Assembly: GCF_000970025.1 (NCBI RefSeq)
Contig: NZ_CP009528.1
Coordinates: forward strand, 1,909,168-1,973,167
Direction: 5' to 3'
Source of the DNA: Methanosarcina barkeri MS
Lineage (GTDB): Archaea > Halobacteriota > Methanosarcinia > Methanosarcinales > Methanosarcinaceae
DNA length: 64,000 nucleotides
Of this stretch, positions 17,289-26,653 are shown piece by piece; within the stretch, counting starts at the first letter, position 1; every line of letters starts with the position of its first letter. The notes under the pieces were generated by a model that was given only the letters and a program-made list of their open reading frames with translations, was not told the origin of the DNA and ran no database searches. A program made the position numbers and the translations under genes.

Positions 17289-17419
17289 CCGCCCGATATC
17301 TGTTGCTTCGCAGCATGTGGGCGTGGAGGGAAGTTTTCAGATGAATTTATTAAAAAAGAAATTTGACAACTCTTTCAGAGTCAATAATCAGAGAAATCAG
17401 GAAACTTATTATATTATTT
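17289..17419 (+). repeat. Hairpin plus small ORF resembling the freB 3' end (copy B)
   Basis: Same layout as copy A at 12769: outer stem CGCCC/GGGCG, inner stem TGTTGC/GCAGCA, then GGAGGGAAG and ATG 17341 with a 26-codon ORF (MNLLKKKFDNSFRVNN...). The inner stem differs from copy A on both sides yet still pairs. The ORF loses similarity after VNN. Confidence 0.5.
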
Positions 17420-17819
17420 AGCAATAAAATTTTTGTTATCTACTGTTTTCTTTCAAATGTACTCTAAACCCATATTTGCTGTCAATAAGTTTGAGAGTGA
17501 AGCAATAGCCAGTTACTATTGGTTATAGTTTTACGTGAAGTATCAAGATAACTTCGAGCAAGAAAGCCTGCAAAGTTCCCCTTTTTAAGCTGCATCAAGG
17601 GTTTTTCAATTTTATTTTTCGGAACCTGATCTTCACAAACGTATTCGGGGAAGATTCCAGCAGACCGCCTGCAGGAAAAATATCTTAAAAATGAGTTGAA
17701 CCTGAAGAGTAGTTAACTTTAAAAGTATATTCCAAAGTTAGGTGAATTTTAAAAAAGTGGAAAAAATAAAAGTGGAAAAGAAATAAGTGTTGATGCAAAC
17801 TTAATTGCAGAAATAACAC
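17420..17819. other. Intergenic region with one copy of the 150-bp repeat
   Basis: About 400 bp. One copy of the dispersed repeat (17565-17690, core ACAAACGTATTCGGGGAAGA) lies in it. Otherwise nothing is seen. Confidence 0.5.
17565..17690 (+). repeat. Dispersed 150-bp repeat, copy 1
   Basis: Carries the family blocks in order: GCCTGCAAAG, CTGCA..AAGGGTTTTTCAATTTTA, CACAAACGTATTCGGGGAAGA, AGCAGACCGCC, AAAAATAT. Other copies are at about 19525, 19780, 21195, 24765, 26455, 27515 and 28555, with partial ones at 19420, 21505 and 24930, all on the same strand. Confidence 0.75.
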
Positions 17820-18005
17820 TTAGTATCTGCGGTTTTCTCTGGGCTTCCTGTGGTTAGGAAGGCATTCTCTACAATAAACCGGTCTTTCGGGGTCAGGTTT
17901 GAAAGGCACTTCGGTTTCAGCACCGCAATCAGAACAGGTTGTCTTGTACATTTCTCTAGGAGCGCCGAAATTGTTTCCTCTGAAGTTTCTGTCATTAAAA
18001 GCCAT
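17820..18005 (-). CDS. CxxC-x17-CxxC zinc-ribbon protein
   Basis: 61 residues. CSDC and CREC are separated by exactly 17 residues (GAETEVPFKPDPERPVY), the signature of a small family common in Methanosarcina (TIGR04272 as I recall). The basic tail HRKPRENRRY suggests RNA or DNA contact. Function is not established. The start ATG is preceded by an AAAGGTGAAAC ribosome site. A second, broken copy with the same upstream region lies at 18954-19134, so the gene was duplicated with its promoter. Confidence 0.85.
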   Translation of the reverse strand: MAFNDRNFRGNNFGAPREMYKTTCSDCGAETEVPFKPDPERPVYCRECLPNHRKPRENRRY

Positions 18006-18333
18006 TTTTGTTTCACCTTTGTTTTAGTTTTTGTTAATTGTTTAAAATAAGATTGTATAGAACTTTTTGTTTAAAATCAAAAATTGGTTTTTAACAACAG
18101 ATCATTATACATCTCTTTATTTTCAACATGCATACATTGTACTTACAATATATAAATATTTCTATATACAAAAAGCAAAATCTTTTCAATAAAATAATTT
18201 CTACACATGTCTTGCAGAGAAGGTGGCAGGCTCGCTCCTGCAAAAAAGCAAAATATGAATTTCAGGCATCTTTATCAGACACCTTTGTTTCAGTTACCTA
18301 TCTATACTAGGCATCTTTACAATTTTTAGATTA

Positions 18334-18684
18334 TTACTTAATGTAGCCTTTCCGTTCAAGCCACTCGACCTGTGGCCTTGTATATTTCCAGGTAACGTCG
18401 GCTTTGGAATCCTGAATTTCCCACGGGTTAGCGATAACAATATCGCCTTCACGAATCCACATTTTTTTATGTTTAGATCCCGGGATCCTACCCATTCGGA
18501 CAACTCCGTCCATACACTGAAGTGTTACCCTTTTCGAACCGAGTAAACACGCAACAGTTGCCAGGACTTCGTTTCTATCCTTTCGGGGAATTCGTACCCT
18601 GGATACTTCAGGTGTATTTCCTGAGTTTGCTGGTTTTCTGGATCCTGATCTTCTTTTTCTAATAGTGCTTCTGTAATTAGCTAA
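18334..18684 (-). CDS. Translation initiation factor aIF1A with UUA at the start position
   Basis: 116 codons of an OB-fold aIF1A. After a basic N-terminus ([13 protein letters not shown]) come [52 protein letters not shown] and a helical tail [17 protein letters not shown]. It helps load mRNA and initiator tRNA on the 30S subunit. The codon where the start is expected, 7 nt after a perfect GGAGG, is TTA (18682-18684), where aIF1A genes would have ATG, GTG or TTG. No normal start codon exists in frame before the internal ATG (about codon 58). The frame is otherwise intact. Either UUA is used, or this copy lost its start recently and another aIF1A does the job. Confidence 0.85.
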   Translation of the reverse strand, partial: LANYRSTIRKRRSGSRKPANSGNTPEVSRVRIPRKDRNEVLATVACLLGSKRVTLQCMDGVVRMGRIPGSKHKKMWIREGDIVIANPWEIQDSKADVTWKYTRPQVEWLERKGYIK

Positions 18685-18953
18685 GTTAATTCCTCCTTGA
18701 TGGCCTTTGATTTATTATTTATAAGTCGAAAATTGATAAGTTGAGTTAAAAACTGATAAATTGAGAATTGAATGATCCGTACCTATTACTATTCTCTATG
18801 CTGTTTTTTTTGTTTCTACTTTTTCCTGCTGCGTTAGATGGAAATAAGTCTAGAAACAAAGAGAATAAACCAAAAAAAACAAAAAGAAAAAGATGAATCA
18901 GGCATTAATGTAGAATTTAATTACAAATTAATAACACCTGATGCAGATTATCT

Positions 18954-19134
18954 TTAGAATTTCCTGTGGTTAGGAAGACATTCTCTGCATACTGGCCTGC
19001 CTTCGGTGAGTTTGAATGGTACTTCGGTCTCAATACCGCAAGTCAGAACAGGTCACTTTTGTCATTTCTCTTGGTCCGCTGCTACCACGGAAACATCCAA
19101 AATTTCTCCTGGAGTTTCTGTCATTAAAAGCCGT
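18954..19134 (-). pseudogene. Broken copy of the CxxC-x17-CxxC protein
   Basis: Closely similar to 17820-18005. The start ATG has become ACG (19132-19134), and one extra T after CSD shifts the frame. Skipping it restores CSDCGIETEVPFK, then CRECLPNHRKF and a stop. The region is truncated by about ten codons at the end. The 130 bp upstream also match the intact copy (ATTGGTTTTTAACAACAGATC), so the duplication covered gene and promoter. Confidence 0.85.
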
Positions 19135-19524
19135 TTTCCGTTCACCTTCGCTTTAGTAGATAATTGTTAATCTAAAAACAAGATTGTATAGCCCCTTAAA
19201 TTAAAAACAAAAATTGGTTTTTAACAACAGATCATACGTTTCTTTATTTTCAACGCATATACTACATAGTCAAATTATATAAATGCACCTATAGAAAAGT
19301 AGATACATTCTTTCAAATGAGAGAAAACTTTACCACCAAGACTTGTAAAATATAAATAAGTGCCTGAAATTTTGATTCCGGTTGATTATTGATAAAACTA
19401 AACTGACCAGTCCTAAACTGACCAGTCCTGCAAAGTTTCCCTTTTACATCTGAAAAATCGTGGAGTTTTCGTTTTAATCAGAAAACAACTCTCTCAGCAA
19501 AAAAGAGCACTTTGAGCAAAAAAG

Positions 19525-19660
19525 CCCTTCAAAGGGCTCCTTCAAAATCTGCAAAAATCACTGGTTTTCAAATTTATCTTTTCTTAATAATCTTACTCGG
19601 GGAAAATTTCAGGAGACCGCCAATAGAAAAAATACATTTCAACGGAACTGGGATGGGTGA
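19525..19660 (+). repeat. Dispersed 150-bp repeat, copy 2
   Basis: The left end has an AGCCCTTCAAAGGGCT hairpin, then CTGCAAAAATCACTGGTTTT, CTCGGGGAAAATTTCAGGAGACCGCC and a run into AAAATACATTTCAAC. It is the best copy for seeing the hairpin. Confidence 0.75.
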
Positions 19661-19779
19661 AAATGTTCTTTTCGAATTCTGCGATCCAGTTTTGTAAAGA
19701 TAAATGAAAAAAGATCCTATTGGCAGGTTTCAATTAAATCAGAAACCCTCCGTAAGTAAAGAATCGCTTTATCTAAAGA

Positions 19780-19900
19780 ATCGCTTTATCTAAAAAGCCT
19801 TGCAAAGTGCTCTTTCTCCAAACTTTCTTAAAATAGCGGGTTTTTAATTTCTCTTTAGATTCGGGCGTACCAATGGTATAAAAAATATATTTTAACTGAA
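19780..19900 (+). repeat. Dispersed 150-bp repeat, copy 3 (diverged)
   Basis: Keeps AAAAAGCCTTGCAAAG, AAATAGCGGGTTTTTAATTT and AAAATATATTTTAACTGAA. The central GTATTCGGGG block is worn to GATTCGGGCGTA. Confidence 0.6.
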
Positions 19901-20025
19901 ATGAATCAAACATTAAATTCAAGCTTCCATCCTTAGTAATTATAAATACCACTACAGCAGAGTAATATGCGAGTTATTATAAAAAGCATTGAAAAATAAT
20001 TATTTTGAAAGGTTGGGGTACTAAT

Positions 20026-21085
20026 ATGAAAGGATTTGCAATGCTTGAAATTGGAAAAGTAGGATGGATCGATGTTGAAAAACCTTCAGCAGGACCATAT
20101 GATGCAATCGTGAGGCCTATTGCGGTCGCGCCGTGTACATCAGATGTTCATACGGTCTGGGAAGGTGCGCTTGGCGACCGCAAAAACATGATTTTAGGAC
20201 ACGAAGCTGTAGGTGTTATAGAAGAAATCGGGTCAGAAGTTAAAGACTTCAAGCCAGGCGATAAAGTAATTGTTCCTGCAATTACACCTGAATGGCGATC
20301 CATGGAGGCACAGGATGGAATACCTATGCATTCAAATGGAATGCTTTCTGGATGGAAGTTTTCAAATTTCAAAAGTGGAGTCTTTGCAGAATTTTTCCAT
20401 GTAAATGATGCAGACATGAATTTAGCCCTACTTCCAAAAGGAATGCCACTTGAACAAGCTGTCATGCTATCAGACATGGCAACTACTGGAATACAGGGCG
20501 CAGAAATGGCAAAAATTAAAATGGGCTCTACAGTTGCAGTCATAGGGATTGGCCCTGTTGGTCTGATGGCAGTAGCAGGTGCAACTATTCTTGGTGCAGG
20601 AAGGCTCATTGCAGTAGGAAGTCGGAAAGTCTGTGTTGATCTTGCTCTAGAATACGGAGCATCTGAAATTGTTGATTACAGAAAAGGTGGACTTGTTGAA
20701 CAGATTCTTGCAAAGACGAATGGAAAAGGTGTGGACTCTGTAATCATATCAGGAGGAAATGAAAATACAATTTCAGATGCAGTCAAAATTGTAAAACCCG
20801 GAGGCACGGTATCAAATGTCAACTACTACGGAACCGGAGACATACTTCCTATTCCACGTATTGAGTGGGGATCGGGTATGTCTCAAAAAGACATACGTGG
20901 TGGCCTGACCAACCGGAGGTCGTCTGAGGATGGAAAGAATGGCAGACCTCTGTACCTACGGAAGAATATATCCGGAAAAAATGGCCACTCATGTATTCAA
21001 AGGGTTCGACAAAATGGAAGAAGCTCTCATGCTCATGAAAGAAAAACCAAGAGATCTGATCAAACCTGTTGTTCTTCTGGATTAA
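20026..21085 (+). pseudogene. NADP-type zinc alcohol dehydrogenase, frameshifted
   Basis: Medium-chain dehydrogenase closely resembling the 352-residue secondary alcohol dehydrogenases of Thermoanaerobacter and Clostridium. ATG 20026 gives MKGFAMLEIGKVGW. Metal-site residues are visible: Cys of APCTSD, GHE (about 59-60) and the Asp of MLSDM. The Rossmann motif is GIGPVG. Near 20905 the frame shifts by one base; removing one A from ACCAACCGG restores TTGGRLRMERMADLC and the normal ending KPRDLIKPVVLLD at TAA 21083. The corrected length is 352 residues, equal to the family. As written the product would run on to 21165 with a wrong tail. It would oxidise or reduce small secondary alcohols with NADP. 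Confidence 0.85.
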
Positions 21086-21165
21086 TAAGCAAGTCAACTA
21101 CCCTTCCTAAACTCTTCGCAATGCTCGGAGTTTTGAGGAAGGGATATTCTCGCCTTATGGGATAA

Positions 21166-21799
21166 AGTAATTAGATAGGATAGGATAGAGTCATAAAAGC
21201 CCTGCAAAATACCCCCTCTAAAGCTGCAAAAGTTATGGATTTTTTAATTTCACTTTTCGTAACTTTATCTTGACAAACGTATTCGGGGGGTAACTTTATC
21301 TTGACAAACGTATTCGGGGGAGATTTTAGCAGGCCGTTGATGGGAGAAATATATTTCAAATGAATTGCTTATGGGTGAAGATTTTTCTATTTGTATTCGG
21401 CGGTCCGAGTTATTACAGCTTTTCTTGATCCATAAATAGACTGAAAAACATCTTTTAAATCAGAAAAATCCCTCCACATAGGAAAAGAATCACTTAATCT
21501 AAAGAATCCCTGGAAAAATGCCCCTTCTAAACCTGATAAAATTGCGGGTTTTTAGTTCTCGGGTTTTTAGTTTTCTGTCCTTAGTCTTTTTCTTAGAAAC
21601 GTATCCAAAGAAATGGATTAAAGACAAAACATACAAAAACTCTCATGAGAAATTCAAATGATATTACAAAAGTTAAAGATCGGGTTCAAGATACTTTTTG
21701 CTGAAAAATAGTAAACAAAACGGTAAATTTCAAATCTGGCAAATGGATATATTCGATTTATTTAGCCAGATTTGACCAGTTACCTGCCGTCTTTTAGTT
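21166..21799. other. Intergenic region with dispersed repeats
   Basis: Contains copy 4 of the 150-bp repeat (21195-21365), a partial copy at about 21505-21600, and AT-rich DNA. No gene is seen. Confidence 0.5.
21195..21365 (+). repeat. Dispersed 150-bp repeat, copy 4, with an internal duplication
   Basis: All family blocks are present. The segment GTAACTTTATCTTGACAAACG plus TATTCGGGG is duplicated in tandem (about 21259-21288 and 21289-21318), so the repeat itself is still rearranging. Confidence 0.75.
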
Positions 21800-24286
21800 T
21801 TAATCCTTTTTATCATTCGAGCTGGATACTGATATATATTTAGATCTTTTTTCCGCATCCGTTCCGTTTTCATTTTTGACTATTAAGCTGACGGTATACA
21901 CTCCAGCGTTATTGTATGTATGTACAGGATTTCTGTCTGCTGAGTATGCATTGTCTCCAAAATCCCATTTCCATTCTGTTGAATTTTCTGATAAATCTGT
22001 AAATTGTACCGAAAGAGGACAGCAGCCACTTGTAACATTGGCGCTGAAATTTGCAACAGGCATTCTCGATCCTTTTAATGAGATAGTGCACATATGAATA
22101 TAGTTACCGTACTTGCCATTATTATACCACAATATTCTGTCCCTGTATATTACAGGACAATCCTGAAGTAATCTACTGGTAGTGATCTGAATTTCTTTCT
22201 GAATGGAAAGATTATACATGAAGATATCAAGGTTTCCATTTCGTTGATCCTGCCAGACTATCCTGTCACCGTAGATATCGGGACGCTGCTGACTTAAATT
22301 ATCAGGAGTTATCTTGATTTCCGTGGAATCAGAGATGTTATACACATAGATCTGCCTTTTTTCATAGCCATCATCCTCCCACACTATCCTATCATCATAG
22401 ATAGCAACAGGAAATCCTGCTGACCCGCTGGTAGTAATCGGAGTTTTTTTGGAAGTAGAGAGATCGTACATGTAAATATTGGAGAATCCATTGCTATAGG
22501 ATACACTGGTATAGTTCAGCCACACTATCCTGTCACCATAGATATCAAGCCCCACAACTGATGTATCATTAATAATTTTACTTTCTTTGGAAGTAGAGAG
22601 GTTGTACATGTAAATATCGGGCACTCCTTCTTCATCACGATTATCTGCCCATACTATCCTATCCTCATAAATAGCAGGATGGGATGTGCTTCCGCCGGAG
22701 GTAATTTGAGTTTCCTTAGAAGTGGAGACATTATACATGTAAATATCGGATTGACCATTGAGAGATTCATACCAGACAATCCTGTCCTTGTAAATATCAA
22801 GTCCGTACACTGATCCGTTAGTAGTGTGTATCCGAGTCTCCTTTTTAGTTGAAATATTGTACAGACAGATGTCATACTTATCATTTCCACTGTAATCTCC
22901 AGTATGATCAACCCATACTACTTTGTCATCATAGATTGCAGGAGAATCGTATATAGCTTTTCCACTGGTGCTAATTTGAGTTTCTGTTAGGACGAGTTGA
23001 TTATCGAAAAGTTGCTCATCAAATACTAAGACTGTAGATAATTTTGAATCAGTAGTATTTGTATCGCTTACTGTCAGGTTAACAATATAGTTTCCAGGAT
23101 TGGTGTATATATAAACAGGATTTTTTTCTGTAGATTCAGCTACTCCATCATTATTGAAGTCCCATGATCTTAATATCGCATTTTTTGAGAGATCTGTGAA
23201 CTGTACAGACAGAGGGGAAAATCCCAAATCTGGAGCTACAGAAAAGTTTGCAACGGGAGATTTTAATACTGCCGAGGCCATACAAGTGTAAATATCAGAA
23301 TGCCCCCCATCTGCGTGCCCCCCATCTGCGTTACGATTATCCTTCCACACTATCCTGTCATCATAAATAGCAGGCCACATTTGACCTGATTCATCTTTGG
23401 TTACCTGAAATTCTTCTCGTGTGGAAATATTGTACAGGTAAATATCCCGGTTGCCGTTGCGATCATCCATCCAGACTATTTCATCTTTGTATATTACAGG
23501 CTCATGTGCTGATTCGCTGTATGTAATTTGAGTTATTTTAGAAGTAGAAATATTATACATATAAATATCTAGATTTAAACTGTAGCGTTCTCCAATACGG
23601 TCACCTGCCCATACAATATTATCACCGTATATATCTGGGTCCAACTGCCAAAATTCACTGTTTGTAATTTGAGTCTCTTTTGAAGTCGATAAGTTATACA
23701 TGTAAATATTGGAATTTCCATTATGATATTCTGTCCATACTATCCTATCAGCATAAATGGCGGGATCATATGCTTCTCTATTGAATGTGACCTGACATTC
23801 GGTAGATGTGGACAGATTATACAGGTAGATATCAGAGACTCCATTTTGAGAATTATGCCATACAATCTTATCTTCGTAAATAGCAGGAATACTGTGTTCA
23901 GAGACATTTTTGGTAATCTGAAATTTTTCAGTTGTTGAAATATCGTAAACAGAAAGATTGTAATTCTCCTTGTTCCCACAGATTTGATAATCTCGACATA
24001 CAATTTTGTCACCGTAGATTGCAGGCCAGCTCCCATGGAATGAATCAAGTTGGATATCTTTTGAAGTGGTCAAGTTATACAGATGAATTATCCCTGAATC
24101 ATTAACATAATCTAACCATACGACATTATCCTCGTAAATGGCAGGAGTAGATGCTCGTGAACCGTTTTGAGTAAGCTGAATTTCCTGTACACCAGATGCT
24201 GCAGCTGATATTGAAGTTAAGAATAAGAACACCAAAGTTGTTGAAGTTAAAATTATTGAATATAGCTTTTCTTTATTATTCTTCAT
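21800..24286 (-). CDS. Secreted beta-propeller protein with two PKD domains
   Basis: 828 residues with a signal peptide (KLYSIILTSTTLVFLFLTSISAAA). About 12-13 repeats of 45-50 residues follow, with the pattern PAIYxDxIVWxDxRNGNxDIYMYNxSTSKExQIT, like TolB/WD40-type blades. They form two propellers, separated by a PKD domain at about 341-425 (VANFSVAPDLGFSPLSVQFTDLS). A second PKD domain ends the protein (PVANFSANVTSGCCPLSVQF). The C-terminus SSSNDKKD has no membrane anchor or sorting signal. Proteins of this plan are abundant on Methanosarcina cells and probably act in adhesion or the cell envelope. Many Asn-x-Ser/Thr sites suggest N-glycosylation. It is flanked on both sides by dispersed repeats. 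Confidence 0.88.
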   Translation of the reverse strand: MKNNKEKLYSIILTSTTLVFLFLTSISAAASGVQEIQLTQNGSRASTPAIYEDNVVWLDYVNDSGIIHLYNLTTSKDIQLDSFHGSWPAIYGDKIVCRDYQICGNKENYNLSVYDISTTEKFQITKNVSEHSIPAIYEDKIVWHNSQNGVSDIYLYNLSTSTECQVTFNREAYDPAIYADRIVWTEYHNGNSNIYMYNLSTSKETQITNSEFWQLDPDIYGDNIVWAGDRIGERYSLNLDIYMYNISTSKITQITYSESAHEPVIYKDEIVWMDDRNGNRDIYLYNISTREEFQVTKDESGQMWPAIYDDRIVWKDNRNADGGHADGGHSDIYTCMASAVLKSPVANFSVAPDLGFSPLSVQFTDLSKNAILRSWDFNNDGVAESTEKNPVYIYTNPGNYIVNLTVSDTNTTDSKLSTVLVFDEQLFDNQLVLTETQISTSGKAIYDSPAIYDDKVVWVDHTGDYSGNDKYDICLYNISTKKETRIHTTNGSVYGLDIYKDRIVWYESLNGQSDIYMYNVSTSKETQITSGGSTSHPAIYEDRIVWADNRDEEGVPDIYMYNLSTSKESKIINDTSVVGLDIYGDRIVWLNYTSVSYSNGFSNIYMYDLSTSKKTPITTSGSAGFPVAIYDDRIVWEDDGYEKRQIYVYNISDSTEIKITPDNLSQQRPDIYGDRIVWQDQRNGNLDIFMYNLSIQKEIQITTSRLLQDCPVIYRDRILWYNNGKYGNYIHMCTISLKGSRMPVANFSANVTSGCCPLSVQFTDLSENSTEWKWDFGDNAYSADRNPVHTYNNAGVYTVSLIVKNENGTDAEKRSKYISVSSSNDKKD

Positions 24287-25122
24287 TTATTCCCCCAATA
24301 TGATATATCTAATCTTTAACACATAAGCCTTAATAGTGTCATTATTTCTAATTAGTCCCTAAAGATTAAAATGAAATGAATAAGATGACTATATATATTT
24401 AGTAAAAGTTATTCCCTGAAAGTTTTTTTGTCATTTTTAAAAAATGCTTGTCAAAACAAAATTAATGTTGAATTCGTGAAACGTCAACAGACAAAGGACA
24501 ACAGGCGAATTAAAAAAGTTCAATAAACTTTCAGAATGGAAAATCTTTAGCATCTCTGCATATGGGAAAAAAAGTTACTTCCTGAGGATTTTACAGTTGA
24601 ACTGGCATCAGGAAAGCAAATGAGATATTTATAGACATTTATAGACATGAGAAAACAAGACAAATGTATTCTCTTGCCAATTTGATAAGTAATCCTACTT
24701 TAACTAAGATCCATAACGATTTACTGGTACTAACAGATAAAGAAAGTGCCCTCTTTTGAAGGTGTAAAGCTCAAGAGTCTTTTAATTTCACTTTTCTTAC
24801 AGACGTATTCGGGGAAGATTTAAGCAGAACGCCGCTGGAGAAATATATTTAAACTGAATTGAACGTGAAGAGAAGTTCAATTTTAGTTAGAAAAACTCTA
24901 CCCAAAGGAAAGATCACTTCAAGTAAAAAAGCCCTTTACAGGTTTTTTTATAAACTTTTTTTGAATTGCAAAAAATCACGGTTTAAGAAAAAGTGTATCT
25001 TGGGTTTGTCTATATTTAAAAAGTGTAAGTCCGCTTGAGCGAAGCAGAATTCGGTCAAAGCCGACACCGTACTGCCGAAGCGGAATTCAGAAGGTTCATA
25101 TTTCTGCGAAGATGGAAAAAAC
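24287..25122. other. Intergenic region with dispersed repeats
   Basis: About 835 bp. The promoter of the propeller gene should lie in the first 100 bp. Copy 5 of the 150-bp repeat is at about 24765-24870 and a partial copy at 24930-24990. Otherwise AT-rich DNA without a visible gene. Confidence 0.5.
24765..24870 (+). repeat. Dispersed 150-bp repeat, copy 5
   Basis: CAGACGTATTCGGGGAAGAT, TTAAGCAGAACGCCG and GAGAAATATATTTAAACTGA are kept; the left hairpin is worn. Confidence 0.65.
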
Positions 25123-25659
25123 TTATTTTTTCTTGATAACTCCACAGGCAATCCGCGCGCCACTATTGCCGGTAGGATTGGTCATCTGGTCGTCAGGGTC
25201 AGCATGGATGACCAGTGAGGTGCCGTTGGCTGTGAATAACGTGTTCGGTCCGGGTGACAGTGTCACACGGTCTGTGGTGACATTCATGTGTCCCGTGCCA
25301 TCCTTGCCCACTTTGAGGTTGGGTAGATCACCGGCATGTGGGCCTTTCGGGTTGTTGAGGCCATGCTCTTTGCCAAGAGGGTTATAGTGTTCACCGGCAG
25401 ACGTGAACGACGGACCAATGCATTTTCCTGTATTGTGGATATGGATGCCGTGCAGACCCGGCTTCAAGCCTCTCACGTTGATGTTGATATGAACTGGGCC
25501 ATTGGCTTCCTCGGTAAAGGTAGCCATCCCGACAGTATTTCCTTTCACGTCTTTCATGATAGCTGTGGCACTATATGTGGCACTTTCATGGGCATAGCCC
25601 GTAGTTGCAAGCATTAGTACCGCCGAGATAGTCATTAGTAGTATCAATCCGGCTTTCAT
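25123..25659 (-). CDS. Secreted Cu/Zn superoxide dismutase
   Basis: 178 residues from ATG 25659, which follows a GGGGG ribosome site. Upstream in-frame starts would add a non-signal-like 40 residues. A signal peptide (MKAGLILLMTISAVLMLATTGYA) leads to the SOD domain. Metal ligands are visible in HGIHIHNTGKC, AGEHYNP and PHAGDLPNL, and GNSGARIACGVI gives the disulfide Cys and the conserved Arg. It removes superoxide outside the cytoplasm. GC content is clearly above that of surrounding DNA, and Cu/Zn SOD is not common in strict methanogens, so gene transfer is plausible. A fossil resembling its signal-peptide region lies 1.7 kb upstream at the start of the prenyltransferase gene. Confidence 0.92.
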   Translation of the reverse strand: MKAGLILLMTISAVLMLATTGYAHESATYSATAIMKDVKGNTVGMATFTEEANGPVHININVRGLKPGLHGIHIHNTGKCIGPSFTSAGEHYNPLGKEHGLNNPKGPHAGDLPNLKVGKDGTGHMNVTTDRVTLSPGPNTLFTANGTSLVIHADPDDQMTNPTGNSGARIACGVIKKK

Positions 25660-25799
25660 CAACTTATTCCCCCGAAAAATGAACTTTAGGTTTGAAAGAA
25701 GCATCTCGTCTCCGTTCCTGATACCGGCACAGTATTTCTGTTGCAATAACATATGGTTCGCATGCCGGAGGTCAGCCATTAGAAGAATGCCGGGTAAAA

Positions 25800-26653
25800 A
25801 CGGACGCTTCTTGTTAACATACGTTTAGACAAATACACATTCCTATTTTATAAAATTGCTTATATAAAACTATTAATATGTATAATTTAATGAGAAAATT
25901 ATAAAACTATTAATATGTTATTAATCAAATGAGAGAATTCTTTATAGTAAGGTCTTATAGACAAATATAAATGCCTGAGATTTAAACTCACGTTTCAAAG
26001 ATAGAATGAAAACGATATCTATAGGCAGCACAACCGTTAATTACATCTAAAACTGGTCCTACTAATAACGATTTTGTACTACTTTTATCAATTTTTAAGT
26101 TTTAAAATCGATGTGAGTAAAGCCCACAAGACATACTAATATTTTGAAGTTGGTACTACATTTCACGTTCAAATCAATGGCATTTTTGTAATAATTTATT
26201 ATATATTATGGCAAGTTAGTGGAGTTATTTAGTATTAATATGTCCCATGTGTCAAGTAAATTCTCCTAAATAGGTCAAAAATAATGGAGTAAAACACATT
26301 TGAACATATGGACTATTTTTTTCACAATCATTAAGACCAGTTTTCTAATTACATTTGTTAGGCACTACACATTTTCACTAGCAAGAGAACCATTCAACCA
26401 ACATCTTTGAAAGTTCAGTTAAACTCCCATTAATTTCGATAAAATAAAATCGTTGGTCCTGCAAAGAACTCCTCTTAAATCTGAATAATTACCGATTTTT
26501 AAGTTCTCTTATTTTAACAAAGATGTGCGGGGGAGATTCCAGAAGACAGCAAATAGAGTAAATATATTTTTAAATCCGTTACTTTTAAAAGTTACAAAAT
26601 CTGTGTCAAGTATGTGTTCGAGAGAATACTGATCGATAGTGCAGGATCTATTT
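25800..26653. other. Intergenic region
   Basis: About 850 bp of AT-rich DNA. TTATAGTAAGGTCTTATAGA and the following 35 bp (25940-26000) resemble 27405-27470. Copy 6 of the 150-bp repeat is at 26455-26580. No gene seen. Confidence 0.5.
26455..26580 (+). repeat. Dispersed 150-bp repeat, copy 6
   Basis: TCCTGCAAAGAACTCCTCTT, AAATCTGAATAATTACCG, GCGGGGGAGATTCCAGAAGA and AAATATATTTTTAAATC are recognisable. Confidence 0.65.

Larger units (their letters stand above)
19135..20025. other. Intergenic region made largely of repeats
   Basis: About 890 bp. The first 130 bp are the duplicated promoter of the zinc-ribbon gene. Copies of the 150-bp repeat follow at about 19420-19470 (partial), 19525-19660 and 19780-19900. 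A 20-bp direct repeat (AAAGAATCGCTTTATCTAAA) lies near 19760. The AT-rich stretch around 19930-20000 probably holds the alcohol dehydrogenase promoter. Confidence 0.55.

Noticed and set aside
19512..19697. 61-codon ORF on the plus strand
   Set aside because: Lies entirely within copies of the dispersed repeat and is not kept open in other copies.
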